Shown one piece after another: positions 1 through 9,816 of a stretch of DNA of 64,000 nt. The notes under the pieces were generated by a model that saw only the letters and a program-made list of their open reading frames with translations, had not been told where the DNA came from and ran no database searches. The stretch covers positions 43,003 through 107,002 of the forward strand of contig JBBINR010000007.1 in NCBI GenBank assembly GCA_037443785.1, in the 5' to 3' direction. Source of the stretch: JAQUOA01 sp037443785 (lineage in GTDB: Bacteria > Bacteroidota > Ignavibacteria > UBA10030 > UBA8401). The number at the start of each line of letters is the position of its first letter. Positions within the stretch are counted from its first letter, which is position 1. A program made the translations under genes and the position numbers.

Positions 1-2617
1 CGCCGGAATAGCGAATCACAAATGAATAATCTCTCCAAAATTTCGTATAGGTCCGGTAATCAAACGTATATGTTTGAAAGTCAAGCGCATTAGGACCGAT
101 ATGAGGACTGAACATTGCATTGATATTGTACCTCGTTCCGTTGTTCGGTGCGGTATATCCCCACAGCGTGTTGTCATGAATATAGCTGAATGACGGAATA
201 ACTAACGAACTGTTTTGGTTTGGCTCCGCGCTGTAATCAAGGTTTTCCCGGAGCAGATTCATCCATGCAAGCGAGCCTTCAATCCGGTTGAATCGATCCA
301 ACGGCAGCGACGCCGATAATCCAAGCCCCCATGTTCTGAAGCGGTAAAGAGCGGAATTCCCGTATGAATCATAATTATATAAGAAGCGTGCGGAATGATA
401 TCCCTGAATTCCCCAGTCGATCATTTGGGGAAGATAGTAATACGCAAAAACATAATCGCTGTTTTTCAGGTCAAGGAGAAGATTCGTCAAAAAATAAATT
501 TGATGATCCCCCATCATGTCGCTGAACGCCATCATCGTCGTTCCCTGCACACCGTAAAACGTGCTGAACGCTGCGTTTCCGTATATAATATCAGGTGAAA
601 AATTCAGTTTGTACTTATTAACGATATAATTTCCGTCGCTGTCAATATTATCGGAAACAGCGATATCTTTCTCAGATCCCGGATCGTAATAGGTCTGCTC
701 TTTTTCTTTTACCGGCTCTTCAGAAAAAACATAATTATTGAAGTCGATCCGAATATTATCTCCGTAGACGCTTGTTGTATCTTTGGGCGCGATAAGATTC
801 GCACCCGGCGCAGAATCTGTCTGTGTCACGGCAAATAATTTTTTCCGTTTCATATATTCTGTCGGCTCAACCTCGGCAACCTTCAGCGGGTGCTCAAACG
901 GGGTTTTCAACAAAAAGATATCGAAGCCGGCTTTGTTGAGCGATGAGAAAGCAAGTTTATTTCCGTCGGCGGAAAGCGAAAGCTGATATACTCCCGTAAT
1001 CGAATTCGTCACCGGTTTATCTTCACCCGTTTGAAGATTCCGCTCATACACATTGCCGATACCGTTTCGATCCGAAACGTACAGCATTTTTTTCCCATCC
1101 TGAGAAATTACGGGCGATGTCTCGTCGCTGTTGTTATATTCAATCACGCGTTTGATTTCCTTCGATGCGAAATCGAACGAGTAAATATCGAGCTGCGAAT
1201 AATCGAATCTCGAAATCCTGAAATTATTTGGATGAAGCAGCGGCGTCGTAAAATCACGCCGATCGGACGCAAAATAAATTTTCTTCCCGTCCGGAGAAAA
1301 TACCGGATCGGCATCGGAGAACACATCATCCGTAATATTCTCCAGTTTTTTTGAATTCACGTCATAGACATAGACGTCGGATTGCGATGAAGTGTTTCCA
1401 ATAAAGGCAATCTTGTTGCCTTGCTTCGACCAGTCCACCGAGAAAATTCCATCAAGATCAAATTCCAATTTCTCTTCGTCGCCGCTCGCAATATCGATCA
1501 AATGAACCGCATCGTGATCGCCGCTTTTCACCGCCAAGGCAATTCTTTTTCCGTCAGGAGACCATGACATTCCCGGTGTTAACAAATGAAGTTCTTCAAA
1601 ATTTTTCGTCCGCTGGCCGTCAACAATTTTTGTAATTTTATTGTCAATCGTCGAGATAACATACACATCAAAGTAATCATCGCGATCAGAGATGAAGGCG
1701 ATCTTGTCTCCCTGCGGAGAAATTGCCGGACTTGTATTATAGAAATTATTTTCTTTTGTGTGATTTGTTATACGCGTCGCAAAATCAGCCGGTTCTTCCC
1801 GCTTCGCTACATCGGGCCAATACACCACTTTTTGTTCTTTCTGCCACCGTTCGGATAATTCTGAAATCGTTAATCCGATAGCGGATTTAAATCCCGCATC
1901 GATACTCCTCGCCCCTTTTACGCGGTGAAGAATTTCAGCAATTTTTTGATCGCCGTACTTGTTGGCGATATAGTACCACACCGATTGTCCGCCGCGATAG
2001 GCAAAATAGCCTCCGAGATATTCGATCGGCGGAAGATATGTATTAATTGTTGCATCGCGCATAAACATATCGGAATTCACATCCCACTTCAACGCTTCGT
2101 ACTCGGCAAGCCCTTCGTTCATCCACATTGGCAATTGAATTCTGATATTATTGGAAATGATCGATTGAATGGAGCCCCCGTAAAACATATCATTGAGCAC
2201 CGCGTGAACCAACTCATGGTGAATGACATGCCGAAACTGACGGTAGTTCCCTTCATACGGAAGGACAACACGGTTCTTGAATAATTCCGTTACACCACCG
2301 ATGCCCTCTTCAAGATATTCACCGACAATATTCGTCTGTTGAAAATCGTTGTGGGAATTGTATACCATGATCGGAATGCGATTATTCAGCTGATATTTAA
2401 ACGATGTACTTATTGATGTGTAGGCAGATTCTGCTGCTGCTGCAGTAAAGTTCGCAATCTTCACCCCGCCTTCGTAAAAATAAATATCGAAGTGATCGGT
2501 TTGGATGTATGACCAATTAAACCGCTTATACTGAACTTTATTTTTTCCAAAATTCCCGTCTTGAGAAAGACCAAGCTGGAGTGCTGTGATGCACAGAATC
2601 AAAAGAATTTTTCTCAT
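1..2617 (-). CDS. Secreted gluzincin (peptidase MA-like) with PD40 propeller and C-terminal barrel, partial
   Basis: The frame is open from an ATG at 2617 to the left edge (about 872 codons), so the C-terminus is missing. A signal peptide of about 18 residues is followed by a zinc-protease segment with HELVH at residues 134-138 and a downstream NEGLAEY at 167-173, the arrangement expected of gluzincins (peptidase MA-like). From about 290 to 570 there are repeated SPDGKKI/FASDR-type blades typical of TolB/PD40 propellers. After about residue 640 the sequence becomes aromatic and strand-rich, like an outer-membrane barrel. I infer a surface or periplasmic protease anchored by a barrel; the substrate is unknown. 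A GAGGAAA ribosome-binding site supports the start. It follows RNase R by about 45 bases on the same strand and may be co-transcribed. The family call is firm for the protease and propeller parts, weaker for the barrel. Confidence 0.8.
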   Translation of the reverse strand, partial: MRKILLILCITALQLGLSQDGNFGKNKVQYKRFNWSYIQTDHFDIYFYEGGVKIANFTAAAAESAYTSISTSFKYQLNNRIPIMVYNSHNDFQQTNIVGEYLEEGIGGVTELFKNRVVLPYEGNYRQFRHVIHHELVHAVLNDMFYGGSIQSIISNNIRIQLPMWMNEGLAEYEALKWDVNSDMFMRDATINTYLPPIEYLGGYFAYRGGQSVWYYIANKYGDQKIAEILHRVKGARSIDAGFKSAIGLTISELSERWQKEQKVVYWPDVAKREEPADFATRITNHTKENNFYNTSPAISPQGDKIAFISDRDDYFDVYVISTIDNKITKIVDGQRTKNFEELHLLTPGMSWSPDGKRIALAVKSGDHDAVHLIDIASGDEEKLEFDLDGIFSVDWSKQGNKIAFIGNTSSQSDVYVYDVNSKKLENITDDVFSDADPVFSPDGKKIYFASDRRDFTTPLLHPNNFRISRFDYSQLDIYSFDFASKEIKRVIEYNNSDETSPVISQDGKKMLYVSDRNGIGNVYERNLQTGEDKPVTNSITGVYQLSLSADGNKLAFSSLNKAGFDIFLLKTPFEHPLKVAEVEPTEYMKRKKLFAVTQTDSAPGANLIAPKDTTSVYGDNIRIDFNNYVFSEEPVKEKEQTYYDPGSEKDIAVSDNIDSDGNYIVNKYKLNFSPDIIYGNAAFSTFYGVQGTTMMAFSDMMGDHQIYFLTNLLLDLKNSDYVFAYYYLPQMIDWGIQGYHSARFLYNYDSYGNSALYRFRTWGLGLSASLPLDRFNRIEGSLAWMNLLRENLDYSAEPNQNSSLVIPSFSYIHDNTLWGYTAPNNGTRYNINAMFSPHIGPNALDFQTYTFDYRTYTKFWRDYSFVIRYSG

Positions 2618-2662
2618 AGATTTCCTCATTCCTCTTTCTACAATAACATTTCTCACAACCGA

Positions 2663-4846
2663 TTAGTGCCGACGCCTTTTCCCCGGTTTCTTTTGTTTTG
2701 CCTTCTCTCCAATATCATTTTCGGCAAGCACAAAATCAATCTGCCGGCGTTCGGGATTGACCTTGGCCACCTTGACAATTACAGAGTCTCCAAGGCGATA
2801 ACGATGCCCGCGTTTTTCTCCAATCAACGCATACTGGCGTTCATCGTAGGAATAATAATCATCATTCAAATCACGAACGTGCAAAAGCCCTTCGACCAAA
2901 AGATCATTGATTTCAACAAAAATTCCGTACTGCATCACGCCGGAAATAATCCCTTCAAACTCATCGCCGATGTGCTGCTTCATATATTCCACCTGCATCA
3001 CTTTAATCGTCTCGCGTTCGGCTTCTGTGGCAACTCGTTCGCGGTCGGAAGAATGCCGGCACATTTCCGAAAGATGTTTTTCGAAATATTCTCTCCTGCT
3101 CGGATGTATTCCGCGGTGATACTCGTCGAGCAAACGATGGACGATCAAATCGGGATACCGGCGAATGGGTGACGTGAAATGCGTATAGTGCGAAAACCCC
3201 AAGCCGTAATGCCCGATATTTTGCGGGGAATATACTGCTTTTGCCATACTTCGAAGCGCCACCTCGGAAATAACGTTTTCTTCCTTTGAATCTTTCACGT
3301 CGCTTAACAATTTCTGTAATTCTTTAGACGATGCAGATTCATTAATGTTTAATGTATAACCGAATTTTTGCACGAACATTGAAAGGTTTCGCAGTTTATC
3401 CGGGTCCGGTGTGGCATGAATACGGTAGACAAAGGGAAGAATTTCTTTTTTCTTTGCAATCGATGAGATATAGGTTGCCACCGTTTGATTTGCAAGGAGC
3501 ATACATTCTTCAACCAACTGATGACTTTTCAAACGTTTCTTGATATTGATTTCAACCGGTTTCCCTTTTTCATCATAGCGGAATTTTGCTTCCGGCGAAT
3601 CGAAATCGATGCTGCCGTTCTTCATCCGTTTCTTTCGCAGAATCTGCGCAAGAGACCAGAGCGTCGCCAATTCATTGACGAAATCGCCTTTTTTATCATC
3701 GAGAATTTTTTCTACTTCTTCGTATGTGAACCGCCGTTTTGAATTAATGACACTTCTCGTAAATGAGTAGTCGGTTATTTTCCCGCGATTCGAAACCGTC
3801 ATGAAGCATGTATAGGCAAACCGATCGACGTGCGGCATTAAGCTGCACAGTTTATTGGAAAGTTTTTCGGGAAGCATCGGGATGACTTGATTGGCAAGAT
3901 ACACGCTTGTTCCGCGTGAGTATGCCTCTTCATCAAGCCGAGTTCCTTCTTTCACATACGCGCTGACATCAGCAATGTGTACACCAAGCGTATACGATCC
4001 ATCCGAAAGATGGTCAATCGAAAGCGCATCGTCAAAATCTTTTGCATCGTACGGATCAATTGTCACGATCGTCGCACCGCGAAGATCCGTTCGCTTCGAA
4101 ATTTCTTCGGCGGGAATTGTTTCTTTGAAAGCGGCAACTTCATGTTCAACGTCTTTCGGAAAGGACGTTGGGAGTCGAAACGCTTGAATCACGGAGCGGA
4201 CTTCAACAAACGGATCACCGGCTTTCCCAAGCACGGCGATGATTTTTCCTTCGGGATTTAGCTGAACGTCCTCCCATGCCAATAATTCTACGGTTACTTT
4301 ATCGCCGGCCCGTGCACCGCGTAATTCGTTGGCAGAAATATAAATATCACGGTGCATCGTTGGATCATCGGGAAGAACGAAATAAAAATTTTGACTCCGT
4401 TCAAGTGTTCCGATAAATTCGACATGATTTCGCTTTATCACCGAAAGCACTTCACCTTCAACCAACCGTTCGACATTCGTCAAATGTTTCTTAGCAGCAA
4501 ACAAAGAAACATTCACCGTATCGCCGTTTAACGCTGTTCCCATGGATTTTTTATCGATAAAAATCTCTTCGCCCTTTTCGGTCGTAACAATACCGAATCC
4601 CTGTTTTGTAATAACGATTGTTCCGGCAATTCCGCCGGATTTTTTCGAGATTTTGTGATATCCTTTTTTCTTTGTCCACACCAATTCGCCTTTTTCAACC
4701 ATTTTATGAAGGATGTCGCGCATCGCTTCAAAATCATAATCGGTGGTAATATTCAACCGGCGTTTCAACTGGCGCGATTTGAAGCCTTCATGCGGATGCT
4801 TATCCAGGTATGCAAGAATTTTTGTACGAAACTCAGATCTGTTCAT
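2663..4846 (-). CDS. rnr: Ribonuclease R
   Basis: About 727 residues, normal length for RNase R, the processive 3'-5' exoribonuclease that degrades structured RNA. Domain order is textbook: N-terminal winged-helix-like segment (about 1-65), cold-shock domain with GFGIVTTEKGEEIFI, RNB catalytic domain beginning near residue 255 with the conserved aspartates in DPYDAKDFDDAL, an S1 domain near 625-710 (GIISGVMQYGIFVEI), and a lysine/arginine-rich tail (KQKKPGKRRRH). I chose the ATG at 4846. A GTG two codons upstream is also possible and would almost touch the tamB stop at 4855. It sits directly behind tamB, so translational coupling is likely. Confidence 0.95.
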   Translation of the reverse strand: MNRSEFRTKILAYLDKHPHEGFKSRQLKRRLNITTDYDFEAMRDILHKMVEKGELVWTKKKGYHKISKKSGGIAGTIVITKQGFGIVTTEKGEEIFIDKKSMGTALNGDTVNVSLFAAKKHLTNVERLVEGEVLSVIKRNHVEFIGTLERSQNFYFVLPDDPTMHRDIYISANELRGARAGDKVTVELLAWEDVQLNPEGKIIAVLGKAGDPFVEVRSVIQAFRLPTSFPKDVEHEVAAFKETIPAEEISKRTDLRGATIVTIDPYDAKDFDDALSIDHLSDGSYTLGVHIADVSAYVKEGTRLDEEAYSRGTSVYLANQVIPMLPEKLSNKLCSLMPHVDRFAYTCFMTVSNRGKITDYSFTRSVINSKRRFTYEEVEKILDDKKGDFVNELATLWSLAQILRKKRMKNGSIDFDSPEAKFRYDEKGKPVEINIKKRLKSHQLVEECMLLANQTVATYISSIAKKKEILPFVYRIHATPDPDKLRNLSMFVQKFGYTLNINESASSKELQKLLSDVKDSKEENVISEVALRSMAKAVYSPQNIGHYGLGFSHYTHFTSPIRRYPDLIVHRLLDEYHRGIHPSRREYFEKHLSEMCRHSSDRERVATEAERETIKVMQVEYMKQHIGDEFEGIISGVMQYGIFVEINDLLVEGLLHVRDLNDDYYSYDERQYALIGEKRGHRYRLGDSVIVKVAKVNPERRQIDFVLAENDIGEKAKQKKPGKRRRH

Positions 4847-4854
4847 AGTCACTT

Positions 4855-7800
4855 TCAGAAAGTGAAGCGGTAAAAAATTCGAGCGCCAAAGCTCGTGCGG
4901 GCTTGAATCGAGTAATCGAAATTCTCAGTCTTTTTTTCTATCTCGAGCATGAAATTTCTTTTTTGTTTATCACCAAGCGGATATTGAAAACTGATGTTTG
5001 CATTATTCACGTCTGAAAACACGCGGCCCCCGGCGTTGATCGTCGCATCCAAAAATTCCAAGCCAAATCGTACATCCGGATCGGCGCCAACCTGTCGAAC
5101 TTCAAAAGATTTAACAAACGGAATATTATTCTTCTGGACGAATTCCATAACGTACGATGAGAGCATGCTGTTTACAAACGTCAAGCTGACATTGGAGAGC
5201 TGATCTGCAATTCTTTTTTGATCATCCGCTGTCAATTCATCGCGGAATTTCCCCGGCACGCCAGTCGATGAGGTAAGCAGGAATGACACTGCATCGTTTT
5301 CAACATCGCCCGTACGTTCTGTCTCTTTGCCGGATTGATCGATTGTCTTTAATCCAATCTTTAATTTTGGCTGTATCCTGTTGCCGGTAATTGTTAATGT
5401 GACTACGGCTCTTTCGGTTTTCTTTTCATCATTAAACGGTTGATGCGTTCCTTCATAGGTTGCGAGAATATTCAACTGCGGATTTTGAGGATCGCCGACA
5501 AACGTTAACGATCCGCTCGCGTTAAATTTTTTATAGAACGTATAGTTTGACTCATTGCCAACGTTGATCGTCCCTTTCAGCTGGACACCATTTTCACTTT
5601 TCGAGAGAACTAATTTTCCATTTAATTCAGCGTACAATTCTTCGTACGCTCCGGCATTTGCATTAAACACCATATCCACACGCACCGGTCCACGCGTCTG
5701 AATCGTCAATTCATAACCGAAACCGTCCAAAAATGTTTTTTCACTTTTCAGCGGAACAACAGCAATCGCCTGAATCGATTTTGCAATGGTTTCAACGAAT
5801 GAGGTATCCCTCTTCGGTTTCGATGTATCATCAACAAACTCCACGGTGTTAATAACAGAGGAAGAATATGATGTTGCTTGCTGAGTGGGGGGAAAAGTAA
5901 GAAAGCCTTGTTGAATATAAACAATACCGGCAACATGGGAACGATCAAAACTTCCATCGAATCGTAAGCTGTCACTTCCTGTTGAAGCGACTAATGTCCC
6001 AAAAAAAGTGGAACCGGTAGAACGAGAACGATCAGAAAGAATCAATAGCTCTCCTTTGGCTGTAAGGTGGTATTGATTCGGGACAAATCCGTTCATCACG
6101 ATGTGACCTCCGATATTCATTTTTCCTTCACTATAGTCGGACGGGACATTTGAAACAATAAGAGCCGGAAAACGAACTCGATTGCTGTCAAAGAGAAGTG
6201 TGCCGGCTGCGTCATACCGCAATCCGTTCATTTCAAAGACAAAATGTCCCTCTTCCAGCGTTGCCGTTCCATCAATAATTGGTTTTTTCATCGAGCCGCC
6301 GACATGGATGGCGCTTTTTATCCTTCCCGTAATTTCCTTTAACTCGGGAATAAATGGATCCAACGTTGAAAACTGCAGATTAGAAGTTGACAAAGAAACA
6401 TCGAGACCTTGAAAGTTTAATCGGTCAGGAACATCAACTAACCGCAAATCAATTGGAACATGTCCTTTCAGTACGATGTCTTTTGTTTTACTCGAATCCG
6501 GACTGTTTGAAATTTCAACGTTAATTGAAGCAAGGGTTTTTGCATAATCAATAATTGCACTTAAATTTCCCCATGGCGATTGCTGATACGACAGTGAATC
6601 ACCCTTTACAGAAACTCTGAAATGAGGATCGTTTAATGAACCTTGAATCTCAGCATCGGCATTAATCGTGCCGCCCAAATTCATTACATAATCTTTAAAT
6701 TCCGAAGATGATGTAAAATAGGAAAGATCGGAAAATTCGAATCCCTTCACTGCGGCCTTTGCCCTTATGCGGCCGTCAAATTCATATTGACCGGCAACCG
6801 AAACGGTTTGTGCCCGATGTAAAAAACTCGCAGAATCGACGGTAATTCCCTTTTGATCCATTTGAACGGCAAGAGCACCGTCATTAGAAAGCAAATACCC
6901 TCGATATTTTACAAACATTTTTGAAAAATCAAATCGTTCAGACAAAGGAGAAATGAACATTTTTCCCTCGGCACCGACTGAAATTGTTGTATCAAGGTCA
7001 GAATACGCGTTGATTGAGCCGATGGAATCATCAACATTCATTTGAAAATTAACAAACCTTAGAAGTGTTTTTCCAATCAATAATTCATTTGCAGTCGATT
7101 GAATATTAGCAGTCATTGGAAGGACCACACTTCGAGCAAATTTTGGTTTGTCAGAAATTGAATACTCGACATTGATATTTTTTCCTTGAATCGATGTCGA
7201 ATCTTGGTCATACAGGAATTTTTGCAAATTGATTTTCCCGCCCATCGAAGCAGTTTTATTATTGCCTTCCATAACACCCGCGAGAGTTCCCTGAGCATCG
7301 AATTGCGGAAGTTTAAAAAAAAGAGTAACCGGGCGGAGGTTCTTAACAAGAAAATCGTATTTCATACGGTGAGTCGTTGTATCATCGGCAATATTTTCGA
7401 TAGAATCTTGCTGAACGATAAACGTAGAATCAACGATGTGTCTTTGATATGAATACAATTGACTCATTTTTTTCACATTTCGCTCGAGAGTTTTAAGAAA
7501 CCCTGCAAATGTAAAAAATCCGGAAATTTCTCCGTCGGCAACGGGAGATTGGACACTAATCGTTCGTTTGTGTAATGAATCAACAGAGATTTTTACAACG
7601 GCATGAGCTGAATCAATTGCTGAATGTTGAAACACGGAAGGATAAATTTCTACCCGGGTCTGAGAATTACCGGCAAGCAAATCAAGACTTTCGGCCGATC
7701 GTTGAATATTGAATGATAATCGCGTTTGATAATATTCGTCACGGAAAATAGGAGCAAGATTTAACCCATTCGCAGTTGCAGAAACACTGTACGACGGAAC

Positions 7801-9330
7801 AGTTCGGGTAAAATCAATATTTCCGTTTGAAACGATCTGTCCATCGGGAGACGCTACTGTCAACTGTGCATCAATTTTTTTCTCTTTTGCTTTTAGTTCT
7901 AATGCGGCAGACGAAACAGGGATTCCGCGAATGGATGAAGAATCAATCTCAATACGGGCTTCAGCATTCAACTTGTCTATCGATGTTCCTTCGCCTTTAA
8001 TATAGGCTTTGGTATTCAAATGGGTGACAAAATCCGACGTCGTAAATATTTTTTCAAGATTTACATCCGTTCCCGCAAGCAGTCCTTTATAGTGAAGATT
8101 ATCTTCCGTAATAATCATTTCGCCATCCACTTTCACAAGTCCTGCGGCAGATTTTATTGTCGAAACTACCATAAAATCTAACGGTCTGCCAACATATTGG
8201 AAATCCATCGTTACCTTGCCGAGTGACGAATAATCAGGAATCCTAAAATACGGCATCAAGGCAGGAATATCTGCGGGATTAATCTCGCTTTGCTTTGAAA
8301 CAATATTCAGATGTAAATCTTTCGGTGTATGAAGATCGGAAATGGAACCGGAAAACCGGAGCGTTGTTTGGGCAAAAGACGCATCAAATTTTTTAATGCT
8401 TAATTGATCAAACGTTCCCTGCAATTGTGCATCAAGAAAAATTTTCCCTTTCAGAAAATAGAGTGAAGGAAGGAAAATTTGGAGATCATTCATGGCGACT
8501 GTTGACGATACAACCGTTACTTTTGTCGGCGCTCCTTGAAATTTTTTCAAATCAGTCGCTTTCAAGACTTCCACGCCAAGAAGCGTTGCCTCCATCGAAA
8601 TTTTAGAATTCGGAGTTTCAATCGTCAATTCTTTTACGATAGCTGAATCTTTCGTGTATAAAACATCAGTCGAAAGATTATCGAGTACAAATTTTTCCCG
8701 GGGTAGCTTCAACGACAAAGATTTGACCACGGCAGAAATTTTTTTTGCAGAATAGAAGACTTTCGAATCAAGATTCAGATTGGTAATTTTGAGATTCGAA
8801 TAATTGACGGTTTTGTTTCCTTCAATCGTGGTGCTTGAATTGAAATCGCCCGTAGAGTCAATAAGTCTAAACGATGCATTGCGAATCGCAATTTTTTCAA
8901 CATTAACGACAATCGCAGAAGGAACTGAATCCGGCTGGGAAGCTGTTGTATCGAGCCGGCTTACATTCCAGACTCCGTTTTTTGAGCGAATAAGATTGAT
9001 CGAGGGATTTTCAATTTGAATGGAATTCACAGAAATTTTATTTCTCAGCAGATCAAACGCATCATAGTGAAGTGAAATCCGCCCCGATTCGACAAACGGA
9101 GCATTATCCACATACACCATAACCGTATCAATCGTAAAACCCGAAATAAGATTGCCGTTAATTTCACCAAGGTACACGGAAGCATTGAGATTAGATTCAA
9201 TAACCTTGTACAGTATTGATTGAAGGTTTGATCGAAACAAGCTTGTTTGAGAGTAAATGGCAAGCGCCCCCATCATCAGCAACAATACACCCAATAAATA
9301 CAAAAATATTTTCGAAACCGTTTTTGTCAT
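4855..9330 (-). CDS. tamB: TamB-like translocation/assembly module protein (DUF490)
   Basis: 1491 residues. One N-terminal membrane segment (about residues 8-27) is followed by a very long beta-rich periplasmic region without cysteine clusters, and the last ~350 residues match the TamB/DUF490 C-terminal pattern, ending in aromatic strand-like sequence (FGARIFYRFTF). TamB-family proteins span the periplasm as a hydrophobic groove and are linked to outer-membrane protein insertion or phospholipid transport. The early AsmA-like signature (LNASVYLGEINGNLISGF) supports the family. It lies between rfaE2 (stop at 9334) and rnr in a tightly packed envelope operon. No TamA/BamA partner is visible in the window. 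Confidence 0.9.
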   Translation of the reverse strand: MTKTVSKIFLYLLGVLLLMMGALAIYSQTSLFRSNLQSILYKVIESNLNASVYLGEINGNLISGFTIDTVMVYVDNAPFVESGRISLHYDAFDLLRNKISVNSIQIENPSINLIRSKNGVWNVSRLDTTASQPDSVPSAIVVNVEKIAIRNASFRLIDSTGDFNSSTTIEGNKTVNYSNLKITNLNLDSKVFYSAKKISAVVKSLSLKLPREKFVLDNLSTDVLYTKDSAIVKELTIETPNSKISMEATLLGVEVLKATDLKKFQGAPTKVTVVSSTVAMNDLQIFLPSLYFLKGKIFLDAQLQGTFDQLSIKKFDASFAQTTLRFSGSISDLHTPKDLHLNIVSKQSEINPADIPALMPYFRIPDYSSLGKVTMDFQYVGRPLDFMVVSTIKSAAGLVKVDGEMIITEDNLHYKGLLAGTDVNLEKIFTTSDFVTHLNTKAYIKGEGTSIDKLNAEARIEIDSSSIRGIPVSSAALELKAKEKKIDAQLTVASPDGQIVSNGNIDFTRTVPSYSVSATANGLNLAPIFRDEYYQTRLSFNIQRSAESLDLLAGNSQTRVEIYPSVFQHSAIDSAHAVVKISVDSLHKRTISVQSPVADGEISGFFTFAGFLKTLERNVKKMSQLYSYQRHIVDSTFIVQQDSIENIADDTTTHRMKYDFLVKNLRPVTLFFKLPQFDAQGTLAGVMEGNNKTASMGGKINLQKFLYDQDSTSIQGKNINVEYSISDKPKFARSVVLPMTANIQSTANELLIGKTLLRFVNFQMNVDDSIGSINAYSDLDTTISVGAEGKMFISPLSERFDFSKMFVKYRGYLLSNDGALAVQMDQKGITVDSASFLHRAQTVSVAGQYEFDGRIRAKAAVKGFEFSDLSYFTSSSEFKDYVMNLGGTINADAEIQGSLNDPHFRVSVKGDSLSYQQSPWGNLSAIIDYAKTLASINVEISNSPDSSKTKDIVLKGHVPIDLRLVDVPDRLNFQGLDVSLSTSNLQFSTLDPFIPELKEITGRIKSAIHVGGSMKKPIIDGTATLEEGHFVFEMNGLRYDAAGTLLFDSNRVRFPALIVSNVPSDYSEGKMNIGGHIVMNGFVPNQYHLTAKGELLILSDRSRSTGSTFFGTLVASTGSDSLRFDGSFDRSHVAGIVYIQQGFLTFPPTQQATSYSSSVINTVEFVDDTSKPKRDTSFVETIAKSIQAIAVVPLKSEKTFLDGFGYELTIQTRGPVRVDMVFNANAGAYEELYAELNGKLVLSKSENGVQLKGTINVGNESNYTFYKKFNASGSLTFVGDPQNPQLNILATYEGTHQPFNDEKKTERAVVTLTITGNRIQPKLKIGLKTIDQSGKETERTGDVENDAVSFLLTSSTGVPGKFRDELTADDQKRIADQLSNVSLTFVNSMLSSYVMEFVQKNNIPFVKSFEVRQVGADPDVRFGLEFLDATINAGGRVFSDVNNANISFQYPLGDKQKRNFMLEIEKKTENFDYSIQARTSFGARIFYRFTF

Positions 9331-9333
9331 CAG

Positions 9334-9816
9334 TTATTTTTGCGAGAACCTGCTTACAATAGTTTCGACGATCCCTGTGGTCGATTTGTCCGGGACAAAC
9401 TCAATCGTTTGCACCGTCCCGCCAGCCCGTTCTACCACATCGCGTCCCACAATATCATTCAATGCATAGTCTGCACCTTTGACAAGCACATCCGGAACCA
9501 GCGTTGAAATAAGGTTGAACGGAGTATCTTCGCTGAACAAGCATGCGGCATCAACACACACAAGCTGCGACAGAATATAAGCACGATCACTTTCGGAGAC
9601 AATCGGACGCAGCGGGCCTTTGATTCTTTTTACCGATTCATCGGAATTAACGCCAATAATCAATACATCGCCAAGACGTTTTGCCGCGGCTAAATATTCT
9701 ACATGGCCGCGATGAAGAATGTCGAACACTCCGTTGGTGAAGACAACCCTTTTGCGCAGTTGTTTCCACAACGTTCGTTCTTTTTGAAGTTCTGGAAGTG
9801 AATAGACTTTTCCCAT
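9334..9816 (-). CDS. rfaE2: D-glycero-beta-D-manno-heptose 1-phosphate adenylyltransferase
   Basis: 160 residues. A nucleotidyltransferase with the family signature FTNGVFDILHRGHVEYL near the N-terminus (HxGH motif) and the downstream KGADYALNDIVGRDVVE and TTGIV stretches. It adenylates heptose 1-phosphate to ADP-heptose precursor for lipopolysaccharide inner core. In E. coli this activity is the C-terminal half of HldE. Here it is a separate gene whose ATG immediately follows the TAA of the kinase gene, so the two halves are translated as adjacent cistrons. Confidence 0.93.
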   Translation of the reverse strand: MGKVYSLPELQKERTLWKQLRKRVVFTNGVFDILHRGHVEYLAAAKRLGDVLIIGVNSDESVKRIKGPLRPIVSESDRAYILSQLVCVDAACLFSEDTPFNLISTLVPDVLVKGADYALNDIVGRDVVERAGGTVQTIEFVPDKSTTGIVETIVSRFSQK

